From Strigamia acuminata (lineage: Eukaryota > Arthropoda > Chilopoda > Geophilomorpha > Linotaeniidae), in assembly GCA_949358305.1 (NCBI GenBank), contig CASHSZ010000002.1:124001-188000 (forward strand): a stretch of 64,000 bases of DNA, given 5' to 3'. Under the pieces are notes generated by a model. That model saw only the letters and a program-made list of their open reading frames with translations. It was not told where the DNA came from and did no database searches. Of the stretch, positions 11,101-21,772 are shown piece by piece. A program made the translations under genes and the position numbers. Numbering within the stretch: the stretch's first letter is position 1; every line of letters begins with the position of its first letter.

Positions 11101-13344
11101 GACTTCCTCCGCGTGATTTTCGTGAATATATTGCCACATGGACTCGTCGTAACGTTTTTTGTAATCCTCGTTGGCATCTATTCTTTTGAGCGTGTTAGCC
11201 AGTTGGTTCATGGCCAACTCCCAATTGGATTCCAAGTCGACCTCCTGTCCGTTGAATGGCAGCATGACTTCATAACGTCCATCGTCTAGACGCTTCGTAG
11301 TTGATTCGAATCGATCGCGAATAAAGTCGGATTCTTTTTCTCCCGCATTTATATCGATGGATTCCAAGTTCCACAGTTTGTCCAATTTTTCTTGGATGTC
11401 TAAGTCGCATGTATTGCAACATGTTGTCAATTCTTCCTCATCTTCGAATAAATTGGTGTTCCCCGCCGCTCCGGACAAGACCCATCCAAAAATTGTATTT
11501 ATTAATCCAAGATCTGCGTTTACTTTTTTCTTGCCGTCCTTAACGACCTTCCACCACACGTCGACTCCTAAAAGCACATCGATTTGAGAAGTCTTAGCTG
11601 GTAGGTCTTCAGCAAGTTCAAGGTTTAACTTCTTCACCTTGTCTATTATTGATGAGTTAAGAATGCCCTGCACTCGTGGCAAATTTTCCACAGAAAGCAT
11701 TGAAAGTTTCAAATCTTGAGTGTCATTTTTACTCTGCAGTGTGACATTAAACACATCATAGTCCGTGGCTGCTGGAGACGAATCATTAAAACGTTGTGTG
11801 GTGGCAGAAACACTGCCGCACTTTTTAAGTTTCAGTCTATCAACAAATTCTCTTGTAATGAACGATCGATGGCTTCCCGGGTCGATCATTCCAAGAATGC
11901 TGTGAGTTCCTCCTGATTTGGTCTTGAGGTCCGCGGTGAATATCATTAGTTGAAGAGTCGTCGAGATTGCGCATGAAACATGTGTTGTTACTTGTGGCTC
12001 CTTCGGCTTCTCCGCAGCGCTCGTTGAATTCTTCACCTCGGATTTTTTGCATATTGTGGAGTGGTGTCGCCCACCACAATGTTTACAAGAAAATTTGACC
12101 TTGCAGTCTCCCACTCTATGTCCAGTTCTGAAACAGTTAAAACACAGTCTGTTTTTCTTTACTATTTCGATTTTCGCGTTGATTTCGAAATCCTTTTTAC
12201 AAGAGCCGTTTAAATGTTCATCATCACAAAAAATGCACTTGTTTGTCTTGAAAGGCGTATTCTTGCTTTCAGATTTCGGTTCACTCTTCGTTTTTGCACT
12301 AGTAGACTGCTTGGCGTCTTGAGTAGCTGCGCACGTGGTCATTGAACCTTTCACTTTCGGTTTCTCCACTTCAGATTTTTCATTCTTGTCTTTTTTCGAT
12401 TTTTCAGAAACGCTTTCAGTTCGTTCGGCCATCGCAACTTCATTCACAAAGAAATTGAGCAACGTAACAATGTTTTTATTTTGAATTCCGTGAACCTGAT
12501 AAAATCTTAATGCCATTGAAGTTGGAAACTTGCTAATTATGTCGGGCAATAAGAAAGCTCCCGAAGTCTGAATAGGAATTTTTAGTTGCTCTAAAAGTCT
12601 AATAGTCGCAGAAATCTTGGTCAAGTTTGTTTTTATCGCTTTAGTTGGATATACACTCGAAACAGCTTTTAATTCTCGAATTGATTTTATTAACGCAGTT
12701 TGTTGGGCATCCTCATCACCAAAATGTCTTTCGAGTTCTTCCCTGGCCAGGTCATATGATTCCTCGATCAGGGGAAAAGTGGAGATGAGAATTGCCGCTT
12801 CTCCAGTGCACATGGTTTGTAAATACTGGAGTTTTTCAACGTTACTTAGGTCTGGATCCTTGTGTACGGAGGTCTCGAAGTTGCTTTTAAAGGTTCTGTA
12901 CTTCAAAATATCTCCGTCGAATTTTACGGAATCCAGTTTGGGCAGCTTCGAATTTTTTCTAAACGTTGCTGTCGCGTTCAAGGTTGTGTTCTGATTTGAG
13001 CTTGTCGACGTATTTAATCTTCCTCCCAAAGTTGGAAGTGATCGCTTTGAAATTTCGTATCTCGTGCGAAGAAGATCCACTCTTGCTTGCATAGTCTCAA
13101 GCTTGTCAATGCATTCTAGATAATAGTTGTGATCCGAATATTCCTGTAGATCATTCAAAGCACCAACAATTCTAGTTTCTTTTGGGTTCGCAGTTTGCAC
13201 CAGCGCTTCCAGTTCACCTGGATCTGCTGTCTTCTCCGATATAGACAACAAATGATTCATTGCAGTGACTTGCGACTCCCAACGTTGTTGTAGCACTTCG
13301 ATTTGATCCTCAGTTAGAAGATCTCTCATTGTAGGTTCCGCCAT
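8104..13344 (-). CDS. gag-pol: BEL/Pao Gag-Pol polyprotein, element A
   Basis: One uninterrupted 1,746-residue frame, full length for BEL/Pao. Order: Gag with DUF1759-like region (about 20-310), zinc knuckles (370-433), DUF1758-type aspartic protease with DPGS at 488-491, reverse transcriptase (about 760-1000, first Asp 823, FMDD 911-914), RNase H (Asp1087, Glu1127, Asp1159), H2C2 finger (His1382, His1387, Cys1417, Cys1420), integrase core (Asp1452, Asp1515, Glu1565) and a C-terminal DUF5641-like region. It would package RNA, copy it and integrate the DNA. The ATG is in good context (A at -3, G at +4). Oddities: Asn1205 where copies B and D have Asp in NPADLLTRP; Trp before RNase H Asp1159 where B and D have Ser; Pro in the protease triplet. 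The RNase H may therefore be impaired although the frame is open. Confidence 0.97.
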   Translation of the reverse strand: MAEPTMRDLLTEDQIEVLQQRWESQVTAMNHLLSISEKTADPGELEALVQTANPKETRIVGALNDLQEYSDHNYYLECIDKLETMQARVDLLRTRYEISKRSLPTLGGRLNTSTSSNQNTTLNATATFRKNSKLPKLDSVKFDGDILKYRTFKSNFETSVHKDPDLSNVEKLQYLQTMCTGEAAILISTFPLIEESYDLAREELERHFGDEDAQQTALIKSIRELKAVSSVYPTKAIKTNLTKISATIRLLEQLKIPIQTSGAFLLPDIISKFPTSMALRFYQVHGIQNKNIVTLLNFFVNEVAMAERTESVSEKSKKDKNEKSEVEKPKVKGSMTTCAATQDAKQSTSAKTKSEPKSESKNTPFKTNKCIFCDDEHLNGSCKKDFEINAKIEIVKKNRLCFNCFRTGHRVGDCKVKFSCKHCGGRHHSTICKKSEVKNSTSAAEKPKEPQVTTHVSCAISTTLQLMIFTADLKTKSGGTHSILGMIDPGSHRSFITREFVDRLKLKKCGSVSATTQRFNDSSPAATDYDVFNVTLQSKNDTQDLKLSMLSVENLPRVQGILNSSIIDKVKKLNLELAEDLPAKTSQIDVLLGVDVWWKVVKDGKKKVNADLGLINTIFGWVLSGAAGNTNLFEDEEELTTCCNTCDLDIQEKLDKLWNLESIDINAGEKESDFIRDRFESTTKRLDDGRYEVMLPFNGQEVDLESNWELAMNQLANTLKRIDANEDYKKRYDESMWQYIHENHAEEVPKEERFLKKGTYNIPHHPVIKEDRDTTKFRVVFNASSSKKGKLSLNDCLFPGPSLNPDLILVIVRFHLYCIPIIADIKQAFLQVMINPTQTNFLRFLWVARDYFKEPFSWQNLWNHLMVLRMIVVPFGVISSPFLLCATIRKQAKQFEKTHAKEVDALDDGIFMDDLTSGGDFTADTTSHCEKLKMILDDGKLPLVKWATSSKDVFNNLKKEGFHMRGEEFSDLGIIKMLGILWNTAEDVMMFNIPTIEKIPNTKREVVSLMASIFDPMGLIAPVVLQMKLLVQAIWMRTKNWDEKILDSEKKEVEEWSQDIQKLKELKVQRWLQTYSGQDITLKVFCDASTKAFGCSIFVVNLEGKRTLLLSKCRIAPTKKVTLPRLELTAAVVGVRMTKYLLENFLPGYPVTEVRYYWDSTITLAWINSDKNVWKPYVSNRVQEIISSTKPEQWSHVPTEFNPANLLTRPHNSKTLMQHKLWWFGVDVSKLEKTEIIQEILPEEERKIVVMTIQVKESFIGQFFKRFRNYNKLLRVFSYILRWKNKLLRGEPLSPLELKDNQLKILQFSQKLHFSEEIDDVKNKRELSKHSTLRNFELFVDEDGLLRLRSRLKKSLLTFDEVYPIILHYDSWITRLLIKKVHLELLHGDISETLYHLREQFWIIRGRRTIQTVIRECEICRRRKLARNNPSTGDLPAERVTPAAPFQNTGVDHLGPIYVSSNKKEKKKVYILLFTCMVTRSIHLEVSEDLSVPKFLLAMRRFGARHGYPGKIFSDNSKTFEHGSLELQSWGKLSGHSDVKTFLSEKRVLWTFIPPLSPWMGGAWERLVRSVKDKLRKTLLRSTVDLETLQTLVLEISSVLNSRPLSYVPDSVDGGRILAPENFLTGGMPKYVINKQLSAIKKSDLRKLDIKRRQFIWEFWKIWKKSYLMQLRNFYESKGDKFFKNPKVDQIVLLEKMGTNPYFWPLARIKEIFPGEDGQIRVIKVVLPDGRELKRSVKHVRALELE

Positions 13345-14338
13345 TTTCTCTGTCCTCTCTCACAAAAAATTCGGCTGTGAAATTTGGAAAGAACAGATAA
13401 AAACGGGCATGACAATTCAACTTTGTTTTAATTTTTAAGAGAATAAACCTTTTTATTTTATCCCCCAAAAATATCTCAATATTCACGGTTTTTGTTTTAA
13501 CTTTAAAGAGAATAAACTTTTTAATTTTATTCCCCAAAAAGCACTCAATTTTCACGGTCCTTGGTGACACGTGAGAATTTTAGAATATCAAATGTTTGGC
13601 CAATCGAGGATGACCAAAAATTTGAGCGGTATTGTGTACGTAAATAAAACGTGACACAATTACCCTGCACACTTTGAAACAATTGACGGTTTGTTTTGCA
13701 ACAAAACACGCCAAAAAACTATTTTGAAAATAATTGACGGTTCGTTTTACAACAAAGCACGTCAATAACCCCTAACATTAAATTTTGACTCTCCTGACAG
13801 CTCATTCAACTTGAAACTAGTCAGTTCTACTCGAAATAAATCTAATCTCCCCCGCTTATGGCGGTTATAGTGGAGAACTAAGCATGCAATGAAAAAACAC
13901 TTCAAAAGTTGTAAAATAGACACTTTATCGAAATTTTCCCGAAAACCAACAAATGTAACTACCAAAATCCCATAAAGACACTTGATACTGTTCCCCTTAA
14001 TAACCAAAATCTCCAAAATTTCAATTTTATAAGGCAAAACACTGTAAAATGCAATTATTCCAGGGGCGAATCCGCTTTCCAACACGACGCGTTGTGTTAT
14101 CCTGTATTGTGACCTTGAACTCCAACTGCAGGCACACTTTTGTTCGTTTTCGCCGCCAAAGCAGTCCCCGTCGTAACTTCTGTCACGTTGAACGTTGACT
14201 CTTGACATGGGTGACGAAACACGAACGTATTGTTCCTCCGTCGCACCAAACACTTTTTCAAACGTATTGATGATGCACTGGAAAAACTCACGAATTGCAG
14301 ACGGAATCCTGGTCACGGCACCAAAAGCTTCGTATCTG
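13345..14338 (-). other. Leader of intact element A copy
   Basis: This region lies between the 5' LTR and the gag ATG. It holds the primer-binding site at 14304-14323, the shared motif GCGTTGTGT (14089-14097) and a long open frame described separately. Its length of about 1 kb is similar to the leader of element D. Confidence 0.85.
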
Positions 14339-14412
14339 TGTTGCAGGTCAACAAGACAGATAGAAAGGAATGGCGATGCGTATCCAAATTCAAGACACTT
14401 GAGCTCGCCCAA
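13762..14412 (-). CDS. Leader open frame upstream of gag, status uncertain
   Basis: A 217-codon open stretch runs from inside the 5' LTR, through the primer-binding site, into the leader. The first ATG is at 14208, giving about 148 residues; upstream only a TTG marks the frame. The downstream part has three hydrophobic stretches that could be membrane segments. Element D has an alignable frame (62441-63319) with shared stretches such as VTRIPS, EQYVR, VQRD and FAPG. However, in the aligned codons I compared, silent differences are few and amino-acid differences many, so the similarity may reflect RNA constraint, not protein. I do not recognise a family. Confidence 0.3.
   Translation of the reverse strand: MGELKCLEFGYASPFLSICLVDLQHRYEAFGAVTRIPSAIREFFQCIINTFEKVFGATEEQYVRVSSPMSRVNVQRDRSYDGDCFGGENEQKCACSWSSRSQYRITQRVVLESGFAPGIIAFYSVLPYKIEILEILVIKGNSIKCLYGILVVTFVGFRENFDKVSILQLLKCFFIACLVLHYNRHKRGRLDLFRVELTSFKLNELSGESKFNVRGY
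14304..14323 (-). promoter_or_regulatory. Primer-binding site for tRNA-His
   Basis: The minus strand reads TGGTGCCGTGACCAGGATTC. From general knowledge of animal tRNA-His, whose 3' end runs GAATCCTGGTCACGGCA plus CCA, this is a 20-base perfect complement. It starts 15 bases after the 5' LTR end, an unusually wide gap. Confidence 0.85.
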
Positions 14413-15900
14413 GGTCGTATGGCGTGGCTAGTACGAAAATCGCACTGGAGAGCAATAAATCCGCAACAAATGGCATTGTTGTACCGCTGGAACAATGTGG
14501 AGAACACCTGCACCAAGTATCCAATAGGTGGCGGAAACATAAGTTGGCCTGAGAAATTTTAAACTACTCACTACACATTGAATGTGTTTGAAAATAAACC
14601 TAAAACAAGAGCTAATAAAACACAACACATTTATTCAAAGGTTGGTTAATAACTGATGAAATTACAGCAATTAGATTGGTTCTTAGAGAACTGCACATGC
14701 GCAGTACCGAATATGGCACGCGCCAGGCCGATAGCGGCGAAATACAGCTACACGAAAGATTCCGTTACCATGGTAACGGAGGAAACAAGATCACGGCAAA
14801 GTTGGCATTTGCTTAAAAATGCACTAAAAATACATTGAATTACATTGAAATGACCACAAGAATGCGGTGAACAAAAAAGATAATCACAACAATGTCCAAA
14901 AACACGTTAAACAATGAGATATTAGCAAAAAACCGATCTCGGAAAGAAAGGATTGACGATAGCCAATCACAGGCCAGGGAAATTACATAACGATCACATT
15001 TGAATTTCGATCGGTACAAAAGCACAAAATTATCAAAGAATACATACAGAATAATAACGCAATGTAATAGTAAATGCAAATTATGTGATATAAAATACAA
15101 AAATAACGGTTACATTGTGTAATCGTCGCTTGGGACAAACATGGCGACCGGCGAACATAACAAAGGTGTTGGATCAAACATGGCGTCCGGCGAACAAAAC
15201 ATCGGCGGCAAAACCACACGTAAAATGAATGTAAAAACACTAAATGTATATAATCAATAAAGTATCGATTAAATTATAAGAATAATTATCAATTCTCTTT
15301 ACAAAACATCGGAATAAAACACACAGATTGAATAAATACGAATTTATCGGCCAAACGAACATTCCCGGCTGCGCTTTTATGGCAGACAGAAACGAACGTT
15401 CAAACCAATCAAACGAAACTTCCAAAGCAGTTTTGATGCATCTAGATAGAAAGAGCATGATAAAATTAGTAGAAACGAATGCTTAATAAAATTCCAAATG
15501 ATTTGAAAAGTACCAAACAAAAGGTTAGAAGACGGAACCGTAACTTTACGGGAAACAGAAATATGACGTCACTAGCATCGCAAATGTATGCTAGGGAACG
15601 AAATTTGCACCAAAACAGTTCGGAATCAACACAAACTCTCAAAAAACAAGTGAATAAGTCAATAAATGCACGGAATAAGATATTTGAAATCAATACAAAG
15701 CATAAATACAACTAAATATTGAAAAGTATGAATAAAAATCAAGTCAAAACACTTTAATAAGCAATAAAAAATCTGAAAAGTGAAAAAATACCAATTAGGC
15801 AAAGGAAATTAAAACACTTAAAGATTATAATCAACTCAAAGTAAATGGTAAAAATATTGACAATAAAATAGCACAACAATTTCTACGCTGTCTTGCAACA
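14339..15900 (-). repeat. Right (5') LTR of element A (1,562 bp)
   Basis: Bounded by TGTTGC and GCAACA, followed by the GTAGA duplication at 15901-15905. It differs from the middle LTR by a few substitutions and a 5-bp insertion near 15699. AATAAA on the minus strand is at 14630-14635. It should hold the promoter of the intact copy; no TATA box can be assigned with confidence. Confidence 0.95.
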
Positions 15901-18524
15901 GTAGAAGCCTTCAATGCAAGTTTTAGCAACATCCAAGCAATGATTTGGGAGAATAGACTTTTGATCTCATCACAGTTGACTTAGCACAAACACCACAAGA
16001 CCAATGTCTCTGAATGTTCAGAAATAGTGTTTAAATCTTAGTAGAAGCCTTCAATGCAAGTTTTAGCAACATCCAAGCAATAAATTTTTAAAAAAAATTT
16101 TTGAGCTCATTTTACATCGCAGTTGACTTAGCACAAACACCACAAGACCAATGTCTCTAAATGTTCAGAAATAGTGTTTAAACCTTAGTAGAAGCCTTCA
16201 ATGCAAGTTTTAGCGACATTCAAGCAATGATTTGGGAGAATAGACTTTTGATCTCATCACAGTTGACTTTGCACAAACACCACAAGACTAATGTTTCTGA
16301 ATGTTCAGAAATAGTGTTTAAACTTTAGTAGAAGCCTTCAATGTAAGTTTTAGCAACATCCAAGCAATGATTTGGGAGAATAGACTTTTGATCTCATCAC
16401 AGTTCACTTTGCACAAACACCACAAGACTAATGTTTCTGAATGTTCAGAAATAGTGTTTAAACTTTAGTAGAAGCCTTCAATGTAAGTTTTAGCAACATC
16501 CAAGCAATGATTTGGGAGAATAGACTTTTGATCTCATCACAGTTCACTTAGCACAAACACCACAAGACAAATTTCTCTGAAAGTTCAGAAATAGTGTTTA
16601 AACCTTAGTAGAAGCCTTCGATGTAAGTTTTAGCAACATCCAAGCAATGATTTGGGAGAATAGACTTTTGATCTTATCACAGTTGACTTTGCACAAACAC
16701 CACAAGACCAATGTCTCTGAATGTTTAGAAATAGTGTTTAAATCTTAGTAGAAGCCTTCAATGCAAGTTTTAGCAACATCCAAGCAATGATTTGGGAGAA
16801 TAGACTTTTGATCTCATCACAGTTGACTTTGCACAAACACCACAAGACCAATGTTTCTGAATGTTCAGAAATAGTGTTTAAACCTTAGTAAAAGCCTTCA
16901 ATGCAAGTTTTAGCAACATCCAAGCAATGATTTGGGAGAATAGACTTTTGATCTCATCACAGTTCACTTAGCACAAACACCACAAGACCAATGTCTCTGA
17001 ATGTTCAGAAATAGTGTTTAAACCTTAGTAAAAGCCTTCAATGCAAGTTTTAGCAACATCCAAGCAATGATTTGGGAGAATAGACTTTTGATCTCATCAC
17101 AGTTCACTTAGCACAAACACCACAAGACCAATGTCTCTGAATGTTCAGAAATAGTGTTTAAACCTTAGTAGAAGCCTTCAATGCAAGTTTTAGCAACATC
17201 CAAGCAATGATTTGGGAGAATAGACTTTTGATCTCATCACAGTTGACTTAGCACAAACACCACAAGACCAATGTCTCTGAATGTTCAGAAATAGTGTTTA
17301 AATCTTAGTAGAAGCCTTCAATGCAAGTTTTAGCAACATCCAAGCAATAAATTTTTAAAAAAAATTTTTGAGCTCATTTCACATCGCAGTTGACTTAGCA
17401 CAAACACCACAAGACCAATGTCTCTAAATGTTCAGAAATAGTGTTTAAACCTTAGTAGAAGCCTTCAATGCAAGTTTTAGCGACATTCAAGCAATGATTT
17501 GGGAGAATAGACTTTTGATCTCATCACAGTTGACTTTGCACAAACACCACAAGACCAATGTTTCTGAATGTTCAGAAATAGTGTTTAAACCTTAGTAGAA
17601 GCCTTCAATGCAAGTTTTAGCAACATCCAAGCAATGATTTGGGAGAATAGACTTTTGATCTCATCACAGTTGACTTTGCACAAACACCACAAGACCAATG
17701 TTTCTGAATGTTCAGAAATAGTGTTTAAACTTTAGTAGAAGCCTTCAATGTAAGTTTTAGCAACATCCAAGCAATGATTTGGGAGAATAGACTTTTGATC
17801 TCATCACAGTTCACTTAGCACAAACACCACAAGACAAATTTCTCTGAAAGTTCAGAAATAGTGTTTAAACCTTAGTAGAAGCCTTCGATGTAAGTTTTAG
17901 CAACATCCAAGCAATGATTTGGGAGAATAGACTTTTGATCTTATCACAGTTGACTTTGCACAAACACCACAAGACCAATGTCTCTGAATGTTTAGAAATA
18001 GTGTTTAAATCTTAGTAGAAGCCTTCAATGCAAGTTTTAGCAACATCCAAGCAATGATTTGGGAGAATAGACTTTTGATCTCATCACAGTTGACTTTGCA
18101 CAAACACCACAAGACCAATGTTTCTGAATGTTCAGAAATAGTGTTTAAACCTTAGTAAAAGCCTTCAATGCAAGTTTTAGCAACATCCAAGCAATGATTT
18201 GGGAGAATAGACTTTTGATCTCATCACAGTTGACTTTGCACAAACACCACAAGACCAATGTTTCTGAATGTTCAGAAATAGTGTTTAAACCTTAGTAGAA
18301 GCCTTCAATGCAAGTTTTAGCAACATCCAAGCAATGATTTGGGAGAATAGACTTTTGATCTCATCACAGTTGACTTTGCACAAACACCACAAGACCAATG
18401 TTTCTGAATGTTCAGAAATAGTGTTTAAACCTTAGTAGAAGCTTTCAATGCAAGTTTTAGCAACATCCAAGTAATAAATTTTGAAAAACAAATTTTTGAG
18501 CTTATTTTACATCGCAGTTGACTT
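15901..18524. repeat. Satellite array, block 2
   Basis: 140-bp monomers in the same orientation as block 1, with longer variants near 16080, 17346 and 18472. Runs of several monomers recur within the block: the variant combination near 16560-16620 reappears near 17830-17890. The block ends inside a monomer at the ACTT duplication where BEL element B is inserted. Confidence 0.97.
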
Positions 18525-20072
18525 TGTTGCTAATCAGCATGGCAATGTGTTAAGGATTATGGCTCAGCAGCCATCTTGTTTGATGTATAGTGGTATCTGA
18601 TGGTAAAATATGTGGTTTCTTCTACCTTGCATGAATTCCCTGAATTTCCATGTTGAAAGATCATTCTTTCCTTGTCTGGATTGCTGGGAAGTTGTTGATC
18701 AGTAGTAGTTCATCTAGTTGACCCAGGAACCCAGCTGGGTGGGGAAAAGAGTGTTTTTTCCTACTCTTCCATTAGGCCTAAGGCAAGAACACTAAGAGAG
18801 AGGAAAAGAACAACTTCTTTATATAACTTCTTTTAAAGAACTCTGATACAATACACAAAAGCATGTGCAAACAAAGATCATACACTTTAAACAATTATAG
18901 GTCAACCAAACAAGTGTTGGAGCTGACCCTTTAACAATAAGATCATCAATCAAAACACTAGAAACCTTTAAGGCTTCTGTACATAAGAAGAGTAACAATG
19001 TATGCTGGTCCCAATAGGTTTCCGTATTTGGTTCCAGCTTAAACCTAAATACATTTGAATAATTACTTACAATTCAAGTTAGGGCTTACAAAGAATTACT
19101 GATAGTCCTAGAGCAATAAAAACAAGGTATATAGTAGATAGAATACATTGAAATATGATCACTACACATAAAGACTGCTTCAGATTTAGCCCTAGAAGCC
19201 AACAGCCAATTAGATTGCTTAAAGCTTGAAAACCCTGAGAATTAATATTTTCCAACTTTAAACCCAACAGAAAAATTGCTAATGTACATTAATATTCCTT
19301 AAATATCAATAGAATAATTAACAAATATTAAAACCCATGATATCTGACTATTTTCAGATCCAAACAACCTTCAGTGCAGCACTGAAACCAACATGGCTTC
19401 CTCATTGTCAAGGATTGGAGGCAAGCACTGCATTTCAAAGCTAGGAACAACTAGGCATGTGATTACAGGTATTTCCATATTAAATTATCTTAATATTAAC
19501 TAACTAACTCATTCTAAGATGTTGCAGGCAACTGACATTGCCTGTAACAATGTACAGATACAAGGATGCACTTTTAGGCTTAAAGGTGCACCTCGCGATG
19601 TTTGCGGCCCTCGTAGCGCCTCAATCGTAGGTCCTAAAATTCTGCTCTATAGCCCATTGGAAAGAGCATGAAAAACTCTACAAAATGGTATATTTTACGG
19701 ATTTTTAGGATAACTTTTTGATATTGAATTTAACACTTTTTCCCTTCAGGTTAGCAGCTAAGAAATACAAATCAACTCAAATAAAGAACCAGGAAGAACT
19801 CAACTACAACACCAGACTCAACCTATGCAAGATTTGAAGGTAATAAAATATTATTTAATTTAACTGTAGAAATTAAATAACTAGAATAATCTGAACCCAT
19901 GTCTTTCAGATCTACTGTGAAGAGCTTTTGTGATGGCTCAAGCACAACTCGCATCACTTTGAAGAGCGGTAATTTCAGATGAGTAACTCTTTGATTCCAG
20001 TCAATAAGAATTAAATTGAAACAAAATTCCTCCTTTTCAGATTTGCATCATTTCCTGTTGCAATTCGCAACA
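18525..20072 (-). repeat. Left (3') LTR of element B (1,548 bp)
   Basis: Equal in length to 27983-29530 and nearly identical; visible differences include TATATAG versus TACATAG near 19129 and TCAATCG versus TCAACCG near 19622. On the element strand AAGATGGCTGC at 18567-18577 resembles a YY1/Pho site. Short open frames inside it, such as 62 codons at 19079-19267, recur only because the LTR is duplicated. Confidence 0.96.
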
Positions 20073-20122
20073 GCGCTGCCGGCGAAAAAAGAAAAAAGAA
20101 ATTCACGTCTTTGCTGAATTAA
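20073..20122 (-). promoter_or_regulatory. Pyrimidine-rich tract before 3' LTR of element B
   Basis: In element sense the integrase stop is followed by a nearly pure T/C run (TTTCTTTTTTCTTTTTT) and CGCCGGCAGCGC, then the LTR. The purine run is on the opposite strand from that expected for a plus-strand primer tract. Confidence 0.6.
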
Positions 20123-21772
20123 TCATTCCATCTCCAAAGCACGGATATGCTTTACTGAACGAATTAATTCCTTTTGATCACAATCCACAACCTTCACGAC
20201 TCGAATCAGTCCATCCTCTCCCGGAAAGATCTCTGTTATTCTGGCAAGTGGCCAAAGATAGGGGTTCTTGCCCATTCTCTCAAGCAAAACCACTTGTCCC
20301 ACTTTTGGGTTCTTGAAGCCTCGATCTCCCTTGGTTTCATGGAAATTTCTTAGCTGTTTAAGGTAGCTGTTCTTCCAATGATTCCAAAACTCAAAGATGT
20401 ACTGACGTCGTTTCTTCTCCAACTTCCTCAAGTCTTTGCGCTTGATGGCGGAAAGCGATTTGTTTAGCAGGTACTTTGGCATACCGCCAGTTAAGAAGTT
20501 CTCTGGAGATAAGATGTACCCTCCGTCTACCTCGTCGTGAACATAAGATAGGGGACGGGAGTTGATGACCGATGCAATTTCCAAACTCAAAGTTTGGAGT
20601 GTCTCTAAATCCACTAGTCTTCTTCTTAAGACCTTGCGGAGCTTATCTTTCACTGCACGCACCATACGTTCCCAAGCTCCTCCGAACCAGGGAGAGCGCG
20701 GTGGAATGAAGTTCCATATAACGTGTTGGTCAGTGAACAAGGTCCGAATCTGGTCGTTAGCAAGCAGAGTGCCCCATGACTGAATTTCCAGATTTCCTCG
20801 TTCGAATGTTTTAGCATTATCGGTGTAGATTCGAGCTGGATATCCGTACCGAGCACAGAACCTCCGAAACGCTAACAAAAACTTCTCCTCGGTGACTTCT
20901 AAGTGTATTCCCCGTGAAACTAAACACGTGAATAGTAGAATGTAGACCTTTCTTGAGGTGTCTTGGGTATCTCGCACATAAATGGGTCCCATGTAATCCA
21001 TTCCTGTTGTGGCAAATGGAGCTGCCGGAGTGGTTCGATCCGCTGGAGGATCCCCCGTCAATGGGTCATTATGAGTCAATTTCCCAATCCTGCAGGTCGT
21101 GCATTGTCGTATGACTGACTTAACAGTACCTCTTCCTCTTACGACCCAATATCTATCTCTAACTCTATAGAGAGTTTCGCTTAGGTCTCCGTGTAGTAAA
21201 TCTTCGTGCGTCTTCCTGATGATAAGGCGTGTCACCCACGAGTCAGGATGCAGAAGAATAGGATACTGCTCTTCGTACTGTAACGGTGAATGTCTTAAAC
21301 GACTTCTTAGGCGTAGAAGCCCATCTTCATCAATGAATGGATCGAAATTTTTCAGTGGGGAGCCCTTATCTAAATCTCTTTTTTCTCTTACAGCTTCAAA
21401 ATCATCTTCGAAATATATCTCCTGAGATCGTCGAATGAGTTCTCTTTCTGCTTTATCCAACTCGTTCCTCACGAGGTATACCCCGCCGAACGAACGAGTC
21501 CTCCAGCGACGAATGTACGCATAGACTCCGATGAGTCTCTTTAACGAATCGTATTTGGTCACAAATTCTCTAAATCCATCCCTTTGAACGGAAGTAATAA
21601 TATTGACTGGTATGACTCTTTTCTCGTCCTCAGGCATCTCTACTTCGTTTGAAGATGACGACGGAATGACCTCCGTGCCTTCCCACCAGATACGACATTC
21701 CCGGAGTTCCTTTGCTTTTCTCGGGCGAGTCAAAAGGTCCGCAGGATTCGATGCTGTGGGGACATGAGACCA
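20123..21772 (-). pseudogene. pol: Element B pol, integrase part downstream of the stop
   Basis: This frame continues gag-pol directly after the TAA at 21773-21775, resuming with WSHVPTASNPADLLTRP, which matches the uninterrupted polyproteins. It holds the last RNase H Asp, the H2C2 finger, an integrase core (GMDYMGP, TDNAKTFE, GAWERM) and the DUF5641-like C terminus ending at the same place as in A and D. It has no good start codon of its own, so it needs readthrough or is not made. Confidence 0.85.

Larger units (their letters stand above)
3793..15900 (-). mobile_element. BEL/Pao element A, tandem composite with one truncated copy
   Basis: The unit is flanked by GTAGA at 3788-3792 and 15901-15905 and bounded by TGTTGC and GCAACA. 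Order from left: partial LTR (3793-4280), 5' part of gag (4281-5494), leader (5495-6487), complete LTR (6488-8044), complete internal region (8045-14338) and complete LTR (14339-15900). Positions 4281-8044 repeat 12131-15900 at an offset of 7,850-7,856 bp with only a few differences. One intact element therefore shares its left LTR with a second copy that has lost about 5 kb. Confidence 0.96.

Noticed and set aside
13762-14208. Envelope gene in the BEL elements
   Set aside because: The leader frame has hydrophobic stretches but lies before gag, not after pol, and shows no recognisable envelope feature. The space after pol is only about 50 bp.
14304-14323. A host tRNA-His gene
   Set aside because: Only the 3' 20 bases are present, next to an LTR in the position of a primer-binding site; no cloverleaf can be formed.
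14208-14412. ATG start of the element A leader frame at 14412
   Set aside because: The codon is TTG; the first ATG in frame is at 14208.
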